Assembly (NCBI GenBank): GCA_023384675.1
Contig: JAHDVK010000009.1
Coordinates: 124,001 to 188,000 of the forward strand
DNA length: 64,000 bases
Source of the DNA: Bryobacteraceae bacterium
GTDB taxonomy: Bacteria; Acidobacteriota; Terriglobia; Bryobacterales; Bryobacteraceae
Reading direction: 5' to 3'
The translations under genes and the position numbers were made by a program. The first letter of the stretch is position 1, and each line of letters opens with the position of its first letter. The notes beneath the pieces are model-generated. The model was not told the DNA's origin. It did no database searches and saw only the letters and a list, made by a program, of their open reading frames with translations. This document shows positions 40,603 through 49,243 of this stretch, piece after piece.

Positions 40603-41649
40603 ATGCTGCTCCTCGCCCTGCTTCTCGCATCCCCCGACTTGCCTGTTCGGATCGAGGCCGAGCGCTTCGAAGGCAGTCACATCGTCAGTGAGCGGATGCT
40701 GCCTGCCGGAATGCGCGAGAGCATTTGCGGACCCAGCATGATCCGCGTTCCCGATTGGGTGGAGAAGCCTCTGGGCCGCTATTACCTCTACTTCGCCCAC
40801 CACAACGGGCGTCACATCCGTGTCGCCTATGCCGATGAGCCCGAGGGACCATGGACGCTCCATCCGCCAGGGGTCGCTCCGCTGGCTTCGATCCCGCTGC
40901 TGCGGGGCCACATTGCGTCGCCCGAAGCCGTCATTGACTCGGAAAATCGGCGGATCATCCTGTTCGTTCACGGCCGCCCGGCCAAAGCCTCCGTCAGCGA
41001 TGAAGGCGACGGCGATGGTCCCCAGGTGACCGTCCCCTTGGATTCGACTGATGGTCTCGACTTTCAGATGCGCAAGATCCTCTCCGGCCCGGCTTACCTC
41101 CGCCTGTTCTTCCGCCGCGGCCGCTGGTTCGCGGTGAACGGGCGTGGCGATTTGTTTGTGGGAGATCAACTGCTGCAGCCTTTCCGGCCCGTCAAAAGCC
41201 TGATCGGAGCCAGTGTCCTGGACGCAATCGACCCGCTTCTGCTTGGCGAACCGGGCGCTCCCACCCATCGCCCCGCGAAAGGCCCCGACCGCTACGCCGT
41301 CCGCCATTCCGGCTTGGACCTGATTGGCGACACACTGCTGATCTACTTCACCTGCGTGGGCCACCGGCCGGAGCGCATCTTCGCCACCGCCGTGGACCTG
41401 CGTCCCCCGCCGGGGCAGTGGATCGCGGGAGGCGCCACGGAAGTGCTGCGGCCCGAAACCGAATGGGAAGGCGCGAAGCTGCCACTGGCCTACTCGAAGG
41501 GCGGGCGTTCCCGCGTATGGGAAAACGCGCTGCGCGATCCGGCGATCTTTCGGGAGAACGGGCGTGTGTGGCTGGTCTATTCCACCGCCGGCGAGCACGG
41601 GATTGGCATGGTGCGGCTCCGGTATTCGCCGCCGGCCGCGGCGCAGTAG
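40603..41649 (+). CDS. Exported five-bladed propeller protein, GH43/GH32-like
   Basis: A 348-residue protein with a short signal peptide (MLLLALLLASP). The repeating pattern of blades, beginning GPSMIRVPDWV...GRYYLYFAHHNGRHIRVAYADEPEGPW, then EAVIDSENRRIILFVHG, LRLFFRRGRWFAV, and RDPAIFRENGRVWLVYSTAGEHGIG, is that of GH43/GH32/GH68-type propellers. The usual catalytic Asp/Asp/Glu triad cannot be placed with certainty, so it may be an inactive or distantly related sugar-binding or hydrolase protein. It is probably co-transcribed with the preceding gene. Confidence 0.65.
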   Translation: MLLLALLLASPDLPVRIEAERFEGSHIVSERMLPAGMRESICGPSMIRVPDWVEKPLGRYYLYFAHHNGRHIRVAYADEPEGPWTLHPPGVAPLASIPLLRGHIASPEAVIDSENRRIILFVHGRPAKASVSDEGDGDGPQVTVPLDSTDGLDFQMRKILSGPAYLRLFFRRGRWFAVNGRGDLFVGDQLLQPFRPVKSLIGASVLDAIDPLLLGEPGAPTHRPAKGPDRYAVRHSGLDLIGDTLLIYFTCVGHRPERIFATAVDLRPPPGQWIAGGATEVLRPETEWEGAKLPLAYSKGGRSRVWENALRDPAIFRENGRVWLVYSTAGEHGIGMVRLRYSPPAAAQ

Positions 41650-41710
41650 GAATGCCTGGCTGGGGACAACAGCGGAAACAGTAAGCTTTGGTATACTTGT
41701 CGGACTTGCG

Positions 41711-42229
41711 ATGCCAAACAATACTGGGTTGATCTTCGGTGATGTCCGTTTCTCGAACGGAACGCCGGCCGCGGAAGCGGAGGTTTCTCTCAATTGGGTT
41801 CTGGGCAACACCGACCGGACCCCCGTAAAAACAGGCGGGGACGACAAGCTCACAAGTTTTGTGCCAAAAGTGAAGACCGGCAAGGGCGGCAAGTACGCGA
41901 TGCCCTTCTTCTGGGAGGCCGCGCACATCGCCAAGGTGATCGAGAGCGGTGCGACCGCCTCGGTCCTGGGCATCTGGTTCGCCAAGAACAACGCCCATAC
42001 GGCCGCCAACCAGCAAGGCCGACTGGTGCTCGGCTTGGACCTGAGAAAGCTGTTCGGGGCCGTCGCCCCTCCCCTGCCCTCATCGGGGAGCGACTGGGCC
42101 GTTTTGGCCCGCGACTTTCACGCAGCCTACCGGGAATTGTTGCCCAAAAATGGCGTCTTTCCTATGCAGCCCATGTTCAGCACGGAGCTACATGGCCTGC
42201 TGGGCAGGATCGACATCTGGCTGCGATAG
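41711..42229 (+). CDS. Protein of unknown function
   Basis: A 172-residue protein without a signal peptide. The first half (GLIFGDVRFSNGTPAAEAEVSLNWVL) resembles an Ig-like or carboxypeptidase-regulatory beta sandwich start, ~50-75 is Lys/Gly rich (VPKVKTGKGGKYAMPFFWE), and ~80-172 is mixed alpha/beta (VLARDFHAAYRELLPKN). TATACT 14 bp before the ATG may be a -10 box. The last 42 bp overlap the end of the convergent Mur ligase gene, an unusually long coding overlap for this window. I do not recognise the family. Confidence 0.6.
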   Translation: MPNNTGLIFGDVRFSNGTPAAEAEVSLNWVLGNTDRTPVKTGGDDKLTSFVPKVKTGKGGKYAMPFFWEAAHIAKVIESGATASVLGIWFAKNNAHTAANQQGRLVLGLDLRKLFGAVAPPLPSSGSDWAVLARDFHAAYRELLPKNGVFPMQPMFSTELHGLLGRIDIWLR

Positions 42230-43543
42230 ATCTGAAAGGGCGGGCGGAGGCACAAGCTCGGCCCTCCGCATCTGCTCCGGCGTGATCCGCAGTTCCCAGC
42301 AGATGTCGCACAGCATCCGCTTCGGGCAATAGTCCTTCCAGCAGCCCACCTCGCCGAGTTGCGCGAGAAAAAGCCGCGCAGCGTGATCGGTGGTGCGGCC
42401 CTTGAGCAGCATCAGGTCGCCCGCGCGCAGTTCTTTTTTCAGAAATTCCGCCGCCTCCCGCAGTGTAGGGAAGGCGTGCACGCTCTCCGGTGGCATGCCT
42501 TCATCGATCGCCCGGCGCCGGCCGTATTCGGCGATCTCGCCTACCAGTACCAGCGCCTCCGCGATCCGCGGAGTAATATCAGCCAGATACTTGAGCCGCT
42601 GCTTGCGGTTCTTGCCGAAGTCCGAAAGATCCGTGATCGCCAGCAGCCTGCGCTGCGCCCGGGCCTCCTCCAGCACGCGGAGAGAGGTCTCGATCGTGTC
42701 GATCGACGCATTGTAATCGTCGCGAAGAACGATGGCGCCGCTCGGAACCTTTACGGGCTGCATTCGTCCGGCAAACGGCTCCACGCGGCCACAGGCTTCC
42801 GCGGCCTGTTGGGGCGTCAGGCCCGACTCCACAGCCGCAGCCAGCGCCGCCAGCACGCAGGGCGCCCAGTGGACTCCGACGAACCGCGTGCGCACGGGCA
42901 GATCACCGGCTGCGGTTTTCAGCCAAAACGACAGCCGTTCCGGCCAGCGCGCCGTCACCTGTTCCATCGCAAAATCGCAATCCGGCGCCGTGCCCACCGT
43001 CACCACCCGCCCGCCGCACCTTTCCGCCATCGGCCGCACCAGGGGATCGTCCACGTTCAGCACCGCGAACCCATGAGGGCGCAGGGCGCGCAGCAGCTTT
43101 TCTTTCTCGTCCGCGTGCTGTTGGAGGCTCTCGTACTCGGTAGTGTGCGTACTCAAAACGTTGAGGATCAGGGCCACATCCGGCGAAACCAGCCGGGCGG
43201 GGCGAGTCATCATGCCGGGGGCCGCCGCGGCCACCTCCAGCACGGCGAACCGGTGCCAGGGCCGCACACGAAGCACGTTCAGTACCACAGCACCGGGCGA
43301 ATTCTGATTGCGGTAGGTCCGGAACGCCGGCCCTAATTCCTTCAAAATCCCGGCGAGGCATTCCTTGGTCGTCGTTTTCCCCAGGCTGCCCGTGACGGCG
43401 ATAAAGGTGGTGCGAAACAGGAGCCGCCGCCACACAAACGCCACCCAATACAGCAGCGGCTGCAATGCCCTGACAACCGGCGCCAGCGCCTCCTGCCGCA
43501 ACCAGTATTCGAACCGCCCGCTGGTTATTGCTGGCAAACCCAC
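42188..43543 (-). CDS. Mur ligase-family protein with C-terminal Cys cluster
   Basis: A 451-residue ATP-dependent amide ligase related to MurF (UDP-MurNAc-pentapeptide synthesis). It has the P-loop GSLGKTTTK (52-60), the NVLSTHTTEYESLQQHADEKEKLL segment, the Lys/His region, ERCGGRVVTVG, and the C-terminal domain signature GRMQPVKVPSGAIVLRDDYNAS. Ordinary MurF has an N-terminal UDP-substrate domain of about 80-90 residues; here only ~45 residues with a hydrophobic helix (LLYWVAFVWRRLLF) precede the P-loop. The C-terminus adds C-x4-C-x5-C-x2-C (CWKDYCPKRMLCDIC), possibly zinc binding. Start codon GTG. It follows hpt by 19 bp and may not act on peptidoglycan. Confidence 0.75.
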   Translation of the reverse strand: MGLPAITSGRFEYWLRQEALAPVVRALQPLLYWVAFVWRRLLFRTTFIAVTGSLGKTTTKECLAGILKELGPAFRTYRNQNSPGAVVLNVLRVRPWHRFAVLEVAAAAPGMMTRPARLVSPDVALILNVLSTHTTEYESLQQHADEKEKLLRALRPHGFAVLNVDDPLVRPMAERCGGRVVTVGTAPDCDFAMEQVTARWPERLSFWLKTAAGDLPVRTRFVGVHWAPCVLAALAAAVESGLTPQQAAEACGRVEPFAGRMQPVKVPSGAIVLRDDYNASIDTIETSLRVLEEARAQRRLLAITDLSDFGKNRKQRLKYLADITPRIAEALVLVGEIAEYGRRRAIDEGMPPESVHAFPTLREAAEFLKKELRAGDLMLLKGRTTDHAARLFLAQLGEVGCWKDYCPKRMLCDICWELRITPEQMRRAELVPPPALSDLSQPDVDPAQQAM

Positions 43544-43562
43544 GATATTCTCAAGCTCGTTC

Positions 43563-44099
43563 TCAGGGCTTCAGCACCGCAATAAAATCCAAATTCCGGT
43601 AAAGCTGCTTATAGTCGAGACCGAATCCGATCACAAACCGGTCGGGGATTTCAAAGCAGCGGTAGTCGATCCGGAGCGGCACGATGCGCCGCGCGCGGCG
43701 GTCAAGCAGCGTGCAGAGCCCGATCGAATTCGGCCCCCGCCCGGCCAGCGTCTGCAGCAGGTAGCGCGCCGTGAAGCCCGTATCCACGATGTCCTCCACC
43801 AGCAGCACGTCCTCGCCCTCGATGGTGTCATCGAGATCCTTCGCAATGCGTACCACCCCCGGCGCGCCCGAATGGTTTGAGAAGCTGGAAATCGCCAGGA
43901 AATCCGTCTTTACGGGCACGGTCAGGGCGCGCGCCAGCGCGGTCAAAAAAAACACCGAGCCCTTCAATACCCCGATCAGCTTCAGGTTGCCCGAGGGAAA
44001 ACGCTCGGAGATCTCGGCCGCCACTTCGGCAATGCGCGCGCGGATCTGCTCTTCGGTGAACAGCACTTTTTCGATTGCGGGCAGGGCGGGCTGTTTCAT
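43563..44099 (-). CDS. hpt: Hypoxanthine phosphoribosyltransferase
   Basis: A 178-residue purine-salvage enzyme that makes IMP (or GMP) from hypoxanthine (or guanine) and PRPP. Family marks: LKLIGVLKGSVFFLTALAR (~39-57), the PRPP loop VLLVEDIVDTGFTARYL (~98-114), LLDRRARRIVPLRIDYRCFEIPDRFVIGFGLDYKQLYRNL (base- and Mg-binding C-terminal part). Length matches Hpt (about 175-185). It is the middle gene of a three-gene operon, after the kinase-nuclease fusion (7 bp) and before the Mur ligase. Confidence 0.94.
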   Translation of the reverse strand: MKQPALPAIEKVLFTEEQIRARIAEVAAEISERFPSGNLKLIGVLKGSVFFLTALARALTVPVKTDFLAISSFSNHSGAPGVVRIAKDLDDTIEGEDVLLVEDIVDTGFTARYLLQTLAGRGPNSIGLCTLLDRRARRIVPLRIDYRCFEIPDRFVIGFGLDYKQLYRNLDFIAVLKP

Positions 44100-44106
44100 G
44101 GTCCTG

Positions 44107-45057
44107 TCAGACCGCCTGCTTCTCCAGAAGGCCGTACTTGAAGACCAGATGCTGCAGATCCTTCTGGTAAAACACCTGGATTTGAATGTGCGGATACATT
44201 TCCCGCAAGAGCCTGATTTTTCTGTTTTTTCTGGTGACCAGCGATTGTTTCATGGTCGTAAGTTCAACGTATAAATCCGATTCAGGCAGATAAAAATCAG
44301 GGGTGAAGCTTTCCATTACCTTGCCGTCCTGGTCCCAGGCGATCGGAAAACTCTTCGGCTCATATTCCCAGGCAATCCGGTAAAAATCAAGCAGGTTGGC
44401 GAAGATCTCCTCGCTGGCGTGGCTGAATTCCGCCCGGTGCATCCGCGCCTGGCCCCGCGGCTGAATGCCCAGCTTCGCCAGGCGCAGGCGCAGGTCGAAC
44501 TGCGATTGCGCCTCGGCCGCGCGCGAGAGCAGGCCGATCTCGGGCAGCGACATCGTGCGCGCTGCCGACTCGATAATGGCTGCGATGTGCGCGCCGTCCA
44601 TCGAGGCTGCGTTCAACAGGAGGTCGAAGGTCTCCGGCGGCGCCAGCGCGCGGCCGAACCGGCGGCGCCGCAGCGTCCGGGCCTCCGCGTCGCGCTGCTT
44701 CAGCCGCTTGAGCGCCGAGGGGCGGTCGATGCCGTCGTCCAGCATCAGATTGCCTGTGCGCCGGTTCACCGGCGCCACCACGCGCACCCTCAGCAACGCG
44801 GGAAACCTCGGAAAGAGCAGTTCGGCTCCGTCCACGCCCACCACCAGATTTTCTTCGGTCGCCAGCCGCAGCAGAATCGAGCCGGCCATCCAGGGCCACG
44901 CCTTTTCGGGGAACCCGGCCTCGGGAGCGAACTCCTCTTCGATCATCTCGCCCAGACGCTCCGCGCTCAGATGTGTGAATCCCATGCGTTGCGCCGCAAG
45001 GCGGGCCACTTCGCGCGTGCGGCAGCCGGGCTCGCCGGAGATGGTAATGACGGCCAT
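44107..45057 (-). CDS. Cytidylate kinase-like protein fused to PD-(D/E)XK-like domain
   Basis: A 316-residue two-domain protein. Residues 1-175 resemble the cytidylate-kinase-like family: MAVITISGEPGCRTREVARLAAQRMG (first strand and loop), ~40-60 helix, MDG... and the Arg-rich RDAEARTLRRRRFG (122-136), as in LID arms; the P-loop is degenerate (GEPGCRT in place of GxxGxGK). Residues ~210-316 look like a restriction-endonuclease-fold nuclease: E217 in the first helix, WEYEPKSFPI (230-239), FTPDF with D254, and VELTTMK with E265 and K270, which fit the PD-(D/E)XK triad. Start at the ATG after ATTACC. First gene of the hpt operon. Confidence 0.7.
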   Translation of the reverse strand: MAVITISGEPGCRTREVARLAAQRMGFTHLSAERLGEMIEEEFAPEAGFPEKAWPWMAGSILLRLATEENLVVGVDGAELLFPRFPALLRVRVVAPVNRRTGNLMLDDGIDRPSALKRLKQRDAEARTLRRRRFGRALAPPETFDLLLNAASMDGAHIAAIIESAARTMSLPEIGLLSRAAEAQSQFDLRLRLAKLGIQPRGQARMHRAEFSHASEEIFANLLDFYRIAWEYEPKSFPIAWDQDGKVMESFTPDFYLPESDLYVELTTMKQSLVTRKNRKIRLLREMYPHIQIQVFYQKDLQHLVFKYGLLEKQAV

Positions 45058-45111
45058 TCCAGATCGGCGCGCCAGGAGCGCCTCTCCCGCATGATAGCGT
45101 AAAAGACAATC

Positions 45112-46803
45112 ATGCTGACCTGCACCCGCCGGCGCTTCGCCCAAACATTTTCCACGCTTCTCGTAGCGCCCGCGGCCTGGGCCGCGGGACGCGAAATCGC
45201 GGCCGATGTTGTCATCATCGGCGGAAGCACCGGCGGCGTCGCCGCCGCGCTCGCCGCCCTGCGCATGGGCCGACGTGTCGTGCTCACTGAAGAAACCGCC
45301 TGGATCGGCGGACAGCTCACCTCGCAGGGCGTCCCCCCGGACGAGCATCCCTGGATCGAGAACTTCGGCTGCACCCGCGCCTACCGCGCCTACCGCGAGG
45401 CCGTCCGCCAGCATTACCGCGACCACTTTCCGCTGACCACCGCCGCGCGTGCCAACCGGCAACTGAATCCCGGCGGCGGCAGCGTGTCGCGCATCTCGCA
45501 CGAACCGAAGGTCTCGCTCGCCGTACTCGAAGCCATGCTGGCTCCGTATGTCACCGCCGGCCGCCTCGCGCTGCTCACCTCCCACCGCCCCGTGGGCGCG
45601 GACATCCAGGGCGACCGCGTCCGCGCCGTCACCGTCGAAAGCACGCTCACCGGACGCCGCCGCACACTCTCCGGCCCCTATTTCATCGATGCCAGCGAGT
45701 ACGGCGACCTGCTCCCGCTGACCCGCACCGAGTACGTCACCGGTTTCGAATCCCGCAAAGAAACCGGCGAGATGCACGCTCCCGAAACGGCCCAACCCCA
45801 GAATCATCAGTCCTTTACGGTCTGTTTCGCCATGGGGTACGACGCGGGCCGCGATCACACCATCGAAAAGCCGGAAAAATACGCGTTTTGGCGCGATTAT
45901 GTGCCCGAAATGACGCCAAAATGGTCAGGAAAACTGCTCGATTGGTCCTACAGCAGCCCCGCCACGCTCGAACCCCGCAAGCTCGGCTTCGACCCCACCG
46001 CCGACGCCAGCGTGGGCGGCCTGCTGAACCTCTGGATCTACCGGCGCATCGTCCGCGCGGAAAACTATGAGCCGGGCTTCGCCAAAGGCGGCGTCACGCT
46101 GGTCAACTGGCCGCAAAACGACTACTGGCTCGGGAACCTCTACGGGGGAACACCCGCCGAAGACGCCCTCCACCTGGAGGGCGGCCGCGAGCTAAGCCGC
46201 TGTCTTCTCTATTGGATGCAGACCGAAGCCCCGCGCGCCGATGGCGGCGCGGGCTGGCCCGGGCTGCACCTCTGCCCCGAAATCATGGGCACCGAAGACG
46301 GCCTTGCGATGTACCCTTACGTCCGCGAATCGCGCCGCATTCTCGCCGAGGTCACCGTCACCGAGGAGCACGTCGGCACCGAAGCCCGCATGAAAGCCAC
46401 CGGCCTCGCCCGCGACGAAGTCACCGCGAAACGATTCGATGACACCGTGGGCGTAGGCAGCTACCGCATCGACCTGCATCCGTCGAGCGGCGGCGACAAC
46501 TACATCGACGTGAGTTCATTGCCCTTCCAGGTCCCCCTGGGCGCGGTGATCCCCCGGCGGGTCGAAAATCTGCTGGCCGCCTGCAAGAACCTCGGCGTAA
46601 CGCATATCACCAATGGCTGCTACCGCTTACATCCCGTCGAGTGGAACATCGGCGAAAGCGCCGGCGCGCTGGCCGCGCATTGTGTCGAGCGCAAGCTGAC
46701 GCCGAAGCAGGTTCGCAATGGCGAGAAACTGCTTCGCGAGTTTCAGGCCTCGCTCACGGCTCAGGGCGTGGAACTGGAATGGCCCCGGGTCCGCCCCCGG
46801 TAG
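45112..46803 (+). CDS. Exported FAD-dependent oxidoreductase
   Basis: A 563-residue FAD_oxidored-type protein. The leader MLTCTRRRFAQTFSTLLVAPAAWA (1-24) has Arg triplet and hydrophobic core as for Tat export. The Rossmann motif ADVVIIGGSTGGVAAALAALRMG (~31-53), followed by EETAWIGGQLTSQGV and PYFIDASEYGDLL (~183-195), and the C-terminal NLLAACKNLGVTHITNGCYRLHPVEWNIGESAGALA (~484-519) define the FAD site. Such proteins occur with polysaccharide degradation loci in Acidobacteriota and Planctomycetota; the substrate is unknown. It is divergent from the kinase-like gene by 54 bp. Confidence 0.88.
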   Translation: MLTCTRRRFAQTFSTLLVAPAAWAAGREIAADVVIIGGSTGGVAAALAALRMGRRVVLTEETAWIGGQLTSQGVPPDEHPWIENFGCTRAYRAYREAVRQHYRDHFPLTTAARANRQLNPGGGSVSRISHEPKVSLAVLEAMLAPYVTAGRLALLTSHRPVGADIQGDRVRAVTVESTLTGRRRTLSGPYFIDASEYGDLLPLTRTEYVTGFESRKETGEMHAPETAQPQNHQSFTVCFAMGYDAGRDHTIEKPEKYAFWRDYVPEMTPKWSGKLLDWSYSSPATLEPRKLGFDPTADASVGGLLNLWIYRRIVRAENYEPGFAKGGVTLVNWPQNDYWLGNLYGGTPAEDALHLEGGRELSRCLLYWMQTEAPRADGGAGWPGLHLCPEIMGTEDGLAMYPYVRESRRILAEVTVTEEHVGTEARMKATGLARDEVTAKRFDDTVGVGSYRIDLHPSSGGDNYIDVSSLPFQVPLGAVIPRRVENLLAACKNLGVTHITNGCYRLHPVEWNIGESAGALAAHCVERKLTPKQVRNGEKLLREFQASLTAQGVELEWPRVRPR

Positions 46804-46866
46804 TACGAAACATATATATCCGATGTGCGCGTAACCCTTCTTGCTATCCGACTCGCCTATCCTGAC

Positions 46867-47247
46867 GTGGACCCACGTGCTAAACGGCTGCTCCTTGTCG
46901 ATGATGACGAGGAGTTAGTGGAACTATTGCTGGCCCGGCTGCCCGGCTATGGCTTCGAGGTGGATACCGCCCCCGATGCCCCGCGCGGCCTGGCAAAGGC
47001 GCTTCTCGGCAGTTACGACGCCGTTATTTTGAATTCTGTGCTTTCAGGGTTTGACGGATTCTCCTTGCTGGAGGCGCTGCGGAGGCAGTCACCTTCGCCG
47101 GTGATCATGCTCTGTCCGCCCGTACCGGGGATGAGCGATCCGCGCCGGCGGCCCAACGCGTTTCTGCCGAAGCCGTTCCGCCCCGAGGACCTGGCAAGGC
47201 AGGTGCAACTGCTCGTAAACCCTAAGCTGGCCGCCCCGGCGGCCTAA
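46867..47247 (+). CDS. Stand-alone pseudo-receiver domain protein
   Basis: A 126-residue response-regulator receiver without an output domain. RLLLVDDDEE supplies the acidic pocket (D12-D14) and LPKPF the conserved Lys102, but the phospho-acceptor position in YDAVILNSVLSGFDGF is Asn56 and the usual Thr/Ser at the switch is Cys83 (VIMLCP). It therefore cannot be phosphorylated in the usual way. Start: no good ribosome-binding site is visible. I use GTG at this position because it begins the domain; GTG at 46825 would add 14 residues. No histidine kinase is next to it. Confidence 0.75.
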   Translation: MDPRAKRLLLVDDDEELVELLLARLPGYGFEVDTAPDAPRGLAKALLGSYDAVILNSVLSGFDGFSLLEALRRQSPSPVIMLCPPVPGMSDPRRRPNAFLPKPFRPEDLARQVQLLVNPKLAAPAA

Positions 47248-47253
47248 TGGTCG

Positions 47254-48486
47254 TCAGGTCCGGACTTCGTAGCACTCGAGCCGGCCCTGATTGCGGAGGT
47301 AGAGCCGCCCTCCGCAGACCACCGGGTACGCCCAGGCGGGAAATCCCTGATCCTCCAGGCGGAAACGCCCATGCTCCTGATAACCAAGCGGGCTGGCATC
47401 CGCCAAGCCCACGGTCCCGTTTTCCCCGAGCAGATAGAGTTGGCCGTTCGCCACGGTGAGGCAGCCCTTACCCACGCTGCGGTCCCGCCACACGACGTTG
47501 CCGGTGGCGAACTCCATGCAGGTCAGGATGGCGTTGGAGAATCCGTAGAGGTGGTCTCCCACCAGCACCACGCCGCCATGATGGTTCATCATGTCGCGGT
47601 TAAAGTACACTTCCCGGGATTCGACACCGCCGCCGCCGGCCTTGAGTTCCAACAGGCCGCAGCCGGTGCCATAGGCTGACGTATAGAAGACCCGGTTGGC
47701 TCGAAACACCGGCGTGGCGCAGTTGGCGGTCCGGTTGGCGGGCCGCTCATACCGCCACAGCAGTTGGCCGTCCGCGGCGCGCACGCCGACGCCGGCGCGG
47801 GCCGTCAGGTTCATGTAGCAGCGCACGCCGCCCACCTCGGCCACGATCGCGGAAGCATAGCCCGCGGGATCGTTCAGATCGGCGGACTTCCAAATCACCT
47901 TGCCGGACGACTTTTCCAGCGCCACCATGCCGGCGCCGCGGCCGCCGGGTGTGACGATCAGCCGCTCGCCGTCCACGAGCGGCGATTCGCTGAGCAGCCA
48001 ATAGGGATTCGAACCGCCGAACTCCTTGAGGATGTTCTTGCTCCAAACCGCCTTGCCATCGGCGGCGTTCAGACACGCCAAGTCGCCGTTTTCGGTGAGT
48101 ACATAGAGCCGGTCTGCATCCACCGTCGGGGTTCCGCGCGGTCCGCTGCCGCGGTCGTTGCTGCCCTGGGGACCCAGGTTGGCGGTCCAGAGCTTTCGGC
48201 CGTCCGCGCGGCCCAGCGCATGCACCACGCTGCGTCCGTTCACGCCTCCCTGAACATAGACCCGCTCGCCGGCCATCGAGAGCGAACCATAGCCCGTGCC
48301 CAGCCCGTTTGCCTGCCAGAGCCTTTTCGGCCCGTCCGCGGGCCACTTGGTGAGCAGACCCGCCTCGGCCGAAACGCCGTCGCGGCGGGGGCCGCGCCAC
48401 TGCGGCCAATCGGGCTCGGCGGCGTGCGCTGCCCGGCGGCTCAGGGCTGCGGCGGCGAAAACAGTGAGTGCCTGGCGTCGATTCAT
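47254..48486 (-). CDS. Exported PQQ-like beta-propeller protein
   Basis: A 410-residue protein starting at MNRRQALTVFAAAALSRRAAHAA, a Tat-type leader, with GGAAGGACG before the ATG. The body consists of WD-like blades typical of PQQ/PEP domain propellers (DWPQWRGPRRDGVS at the start, then DGRKLWTANLG, DGKAVWSKNI, SGKVIWKSAD, DGQLLWRYE, TGNVVWRDRS). The first motif WPQWRGPxRDG is a hallmark of the PQQ-binding-like family often found in Planctomycetota and Acidobacteriota. No catalytic residues are evident; it may be a structural or sugar-binding protein rather than a quinoprotein. Confidence 0.88.
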   Translation of the reverse strand: MNRRQALTVFAAAALSRRAAHAAEPDWPQWRGPRRDGVSAEAGLLTKWPADGPKRLWQANGLGTGYGSLSMAGERVYVQGGVNGRSVVHALGRADGRKLWTANLGPQGSNDRGSGPRGTPTVDADRLYVLTENGDLACLNAADGKAVWSKNILKEFGGSNPYWLLSESPLVDGERLIVTPGGRGAGMVALEKSSGKVIWKSADLNDPAGYASAIVAEVGGVRCYMNLTARAGVGVRAADGQLLWRYERPANRTANCATPVFRANRVFYTSAYGTGCGLLELKAGGGGVESREVYFNRDMMNHHGGVVLVGDHLYGFSNAILTCMEFATGNVVWRDRSVGKGCLTVANGQLYLLGENGTVGLADASPLGYQEHGRFRLEDQGFPAWAYPVVCGGRLYLRNQGRLECYEVRT

Positions 48487-48544
48487 GGGTATCGTCCTTC
48501 CTCTTTCCCCAAACGACACCCATTGATCGCTATGCTAGCAACTA

Positions 48545-49207
48545 ATGCCACGCAATGTCGCCGTTGTGGCCGGCGCTACCGGACTGACCGGGCGCTATCT
48601 CCTCGAGGTCCTCCTGGAGGATGCCTTCTACGATCACATCGTGACGCTCGTCCGCCGCCCCCTGGAGCGCTTCGAGCGCAAGCTGGAGCAGCGCATGGTG
48701 GATTACGAGAACCTGCGCGCCAGCGACCTCGAGGGCGCCACGCACCTGTTCTCCTGCCTGGGCACCACAATGAAGAAGGCCGGTTCCCGTGCCGCGTTCC
48801 GCCGCGTGGACTATGATTACCCCCTCATGTTCGCCCGCCTGGGGCAGGAAGCCGGCGCGCGCCGCCTGATGCATATCTCCAGCGTGGGCGCCGACCCGGC
48901 GGCGGGGAGTTTCTACCTGAAGGTGAAGGGCGAACTGGAGCGCGACCTCGAGACAGTCGATTTCGAAGCCACCCACATCTTCCGCCCCGCGGTGCTGCTG
49001 GGCCGCCGCGACGAAGAACGCCATGGCGAGGAATGGGCTGCACGGCTTTCCCGGGCTTTCGAATGGCTGATGGCCGGCGGCCTGAGCAAGTACCGTCCCA
49101 TGCCCGCCGGCACGCTGGCCGCCGCGCTCGCCGCTGCGGGTGAACGAGGCGCACCGGGCCGCCACGTCCACTTCTACAACCAGATCTTCCGGCTGGCCGG
49201 CGGGTGA
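48545..49207 (+). CDS. NAD(P)-binding Rossmann protein (HTATIP2-like)
   Basis: A 220-residue atypical short-chain dehydrogenase with NVAVVAGATGLTGRYLLEVLL (4-24, the GxxGxxG cofactor loop), HIVTLVRRPL, FSCLGTTMKKAGSRAAFRRVDYDYP and RLMHISSVGADPAAGSFYLKVKGELERDL (~113-141, the Y-x3-K-like segment YLKVK). This fits the TIP30/HTATIP2-like group of oxidoreductases. Substrate unknown. It is divergent from the propeller gene by 58 bp and converges on the LolA-like gene. Confidence 0.85.
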   Translation: MPRNVAVVAGATGLTGRYLLEVLLEDAFYDHIVTLVRRPLERFERKLEQRMVDYENLRASDLEGATHLFSCLGTTMKKAGSRAAFRRVDYDYPLMFARLGQEAGARRLMHISSVGADPAAGSFYLKVKGELERDLETVDFEATHIFRPAVLLGRRDEERHGEEWAARLSRAFEWLMAGGLSKYRPMPAGTLAAALAAAGERGAPGRHVHFYNQIFRLAGG

Positions 49208-49243
49208 TCCCCGCCAGCGGGTCGCGGCGCGCCCGCGGGCACG

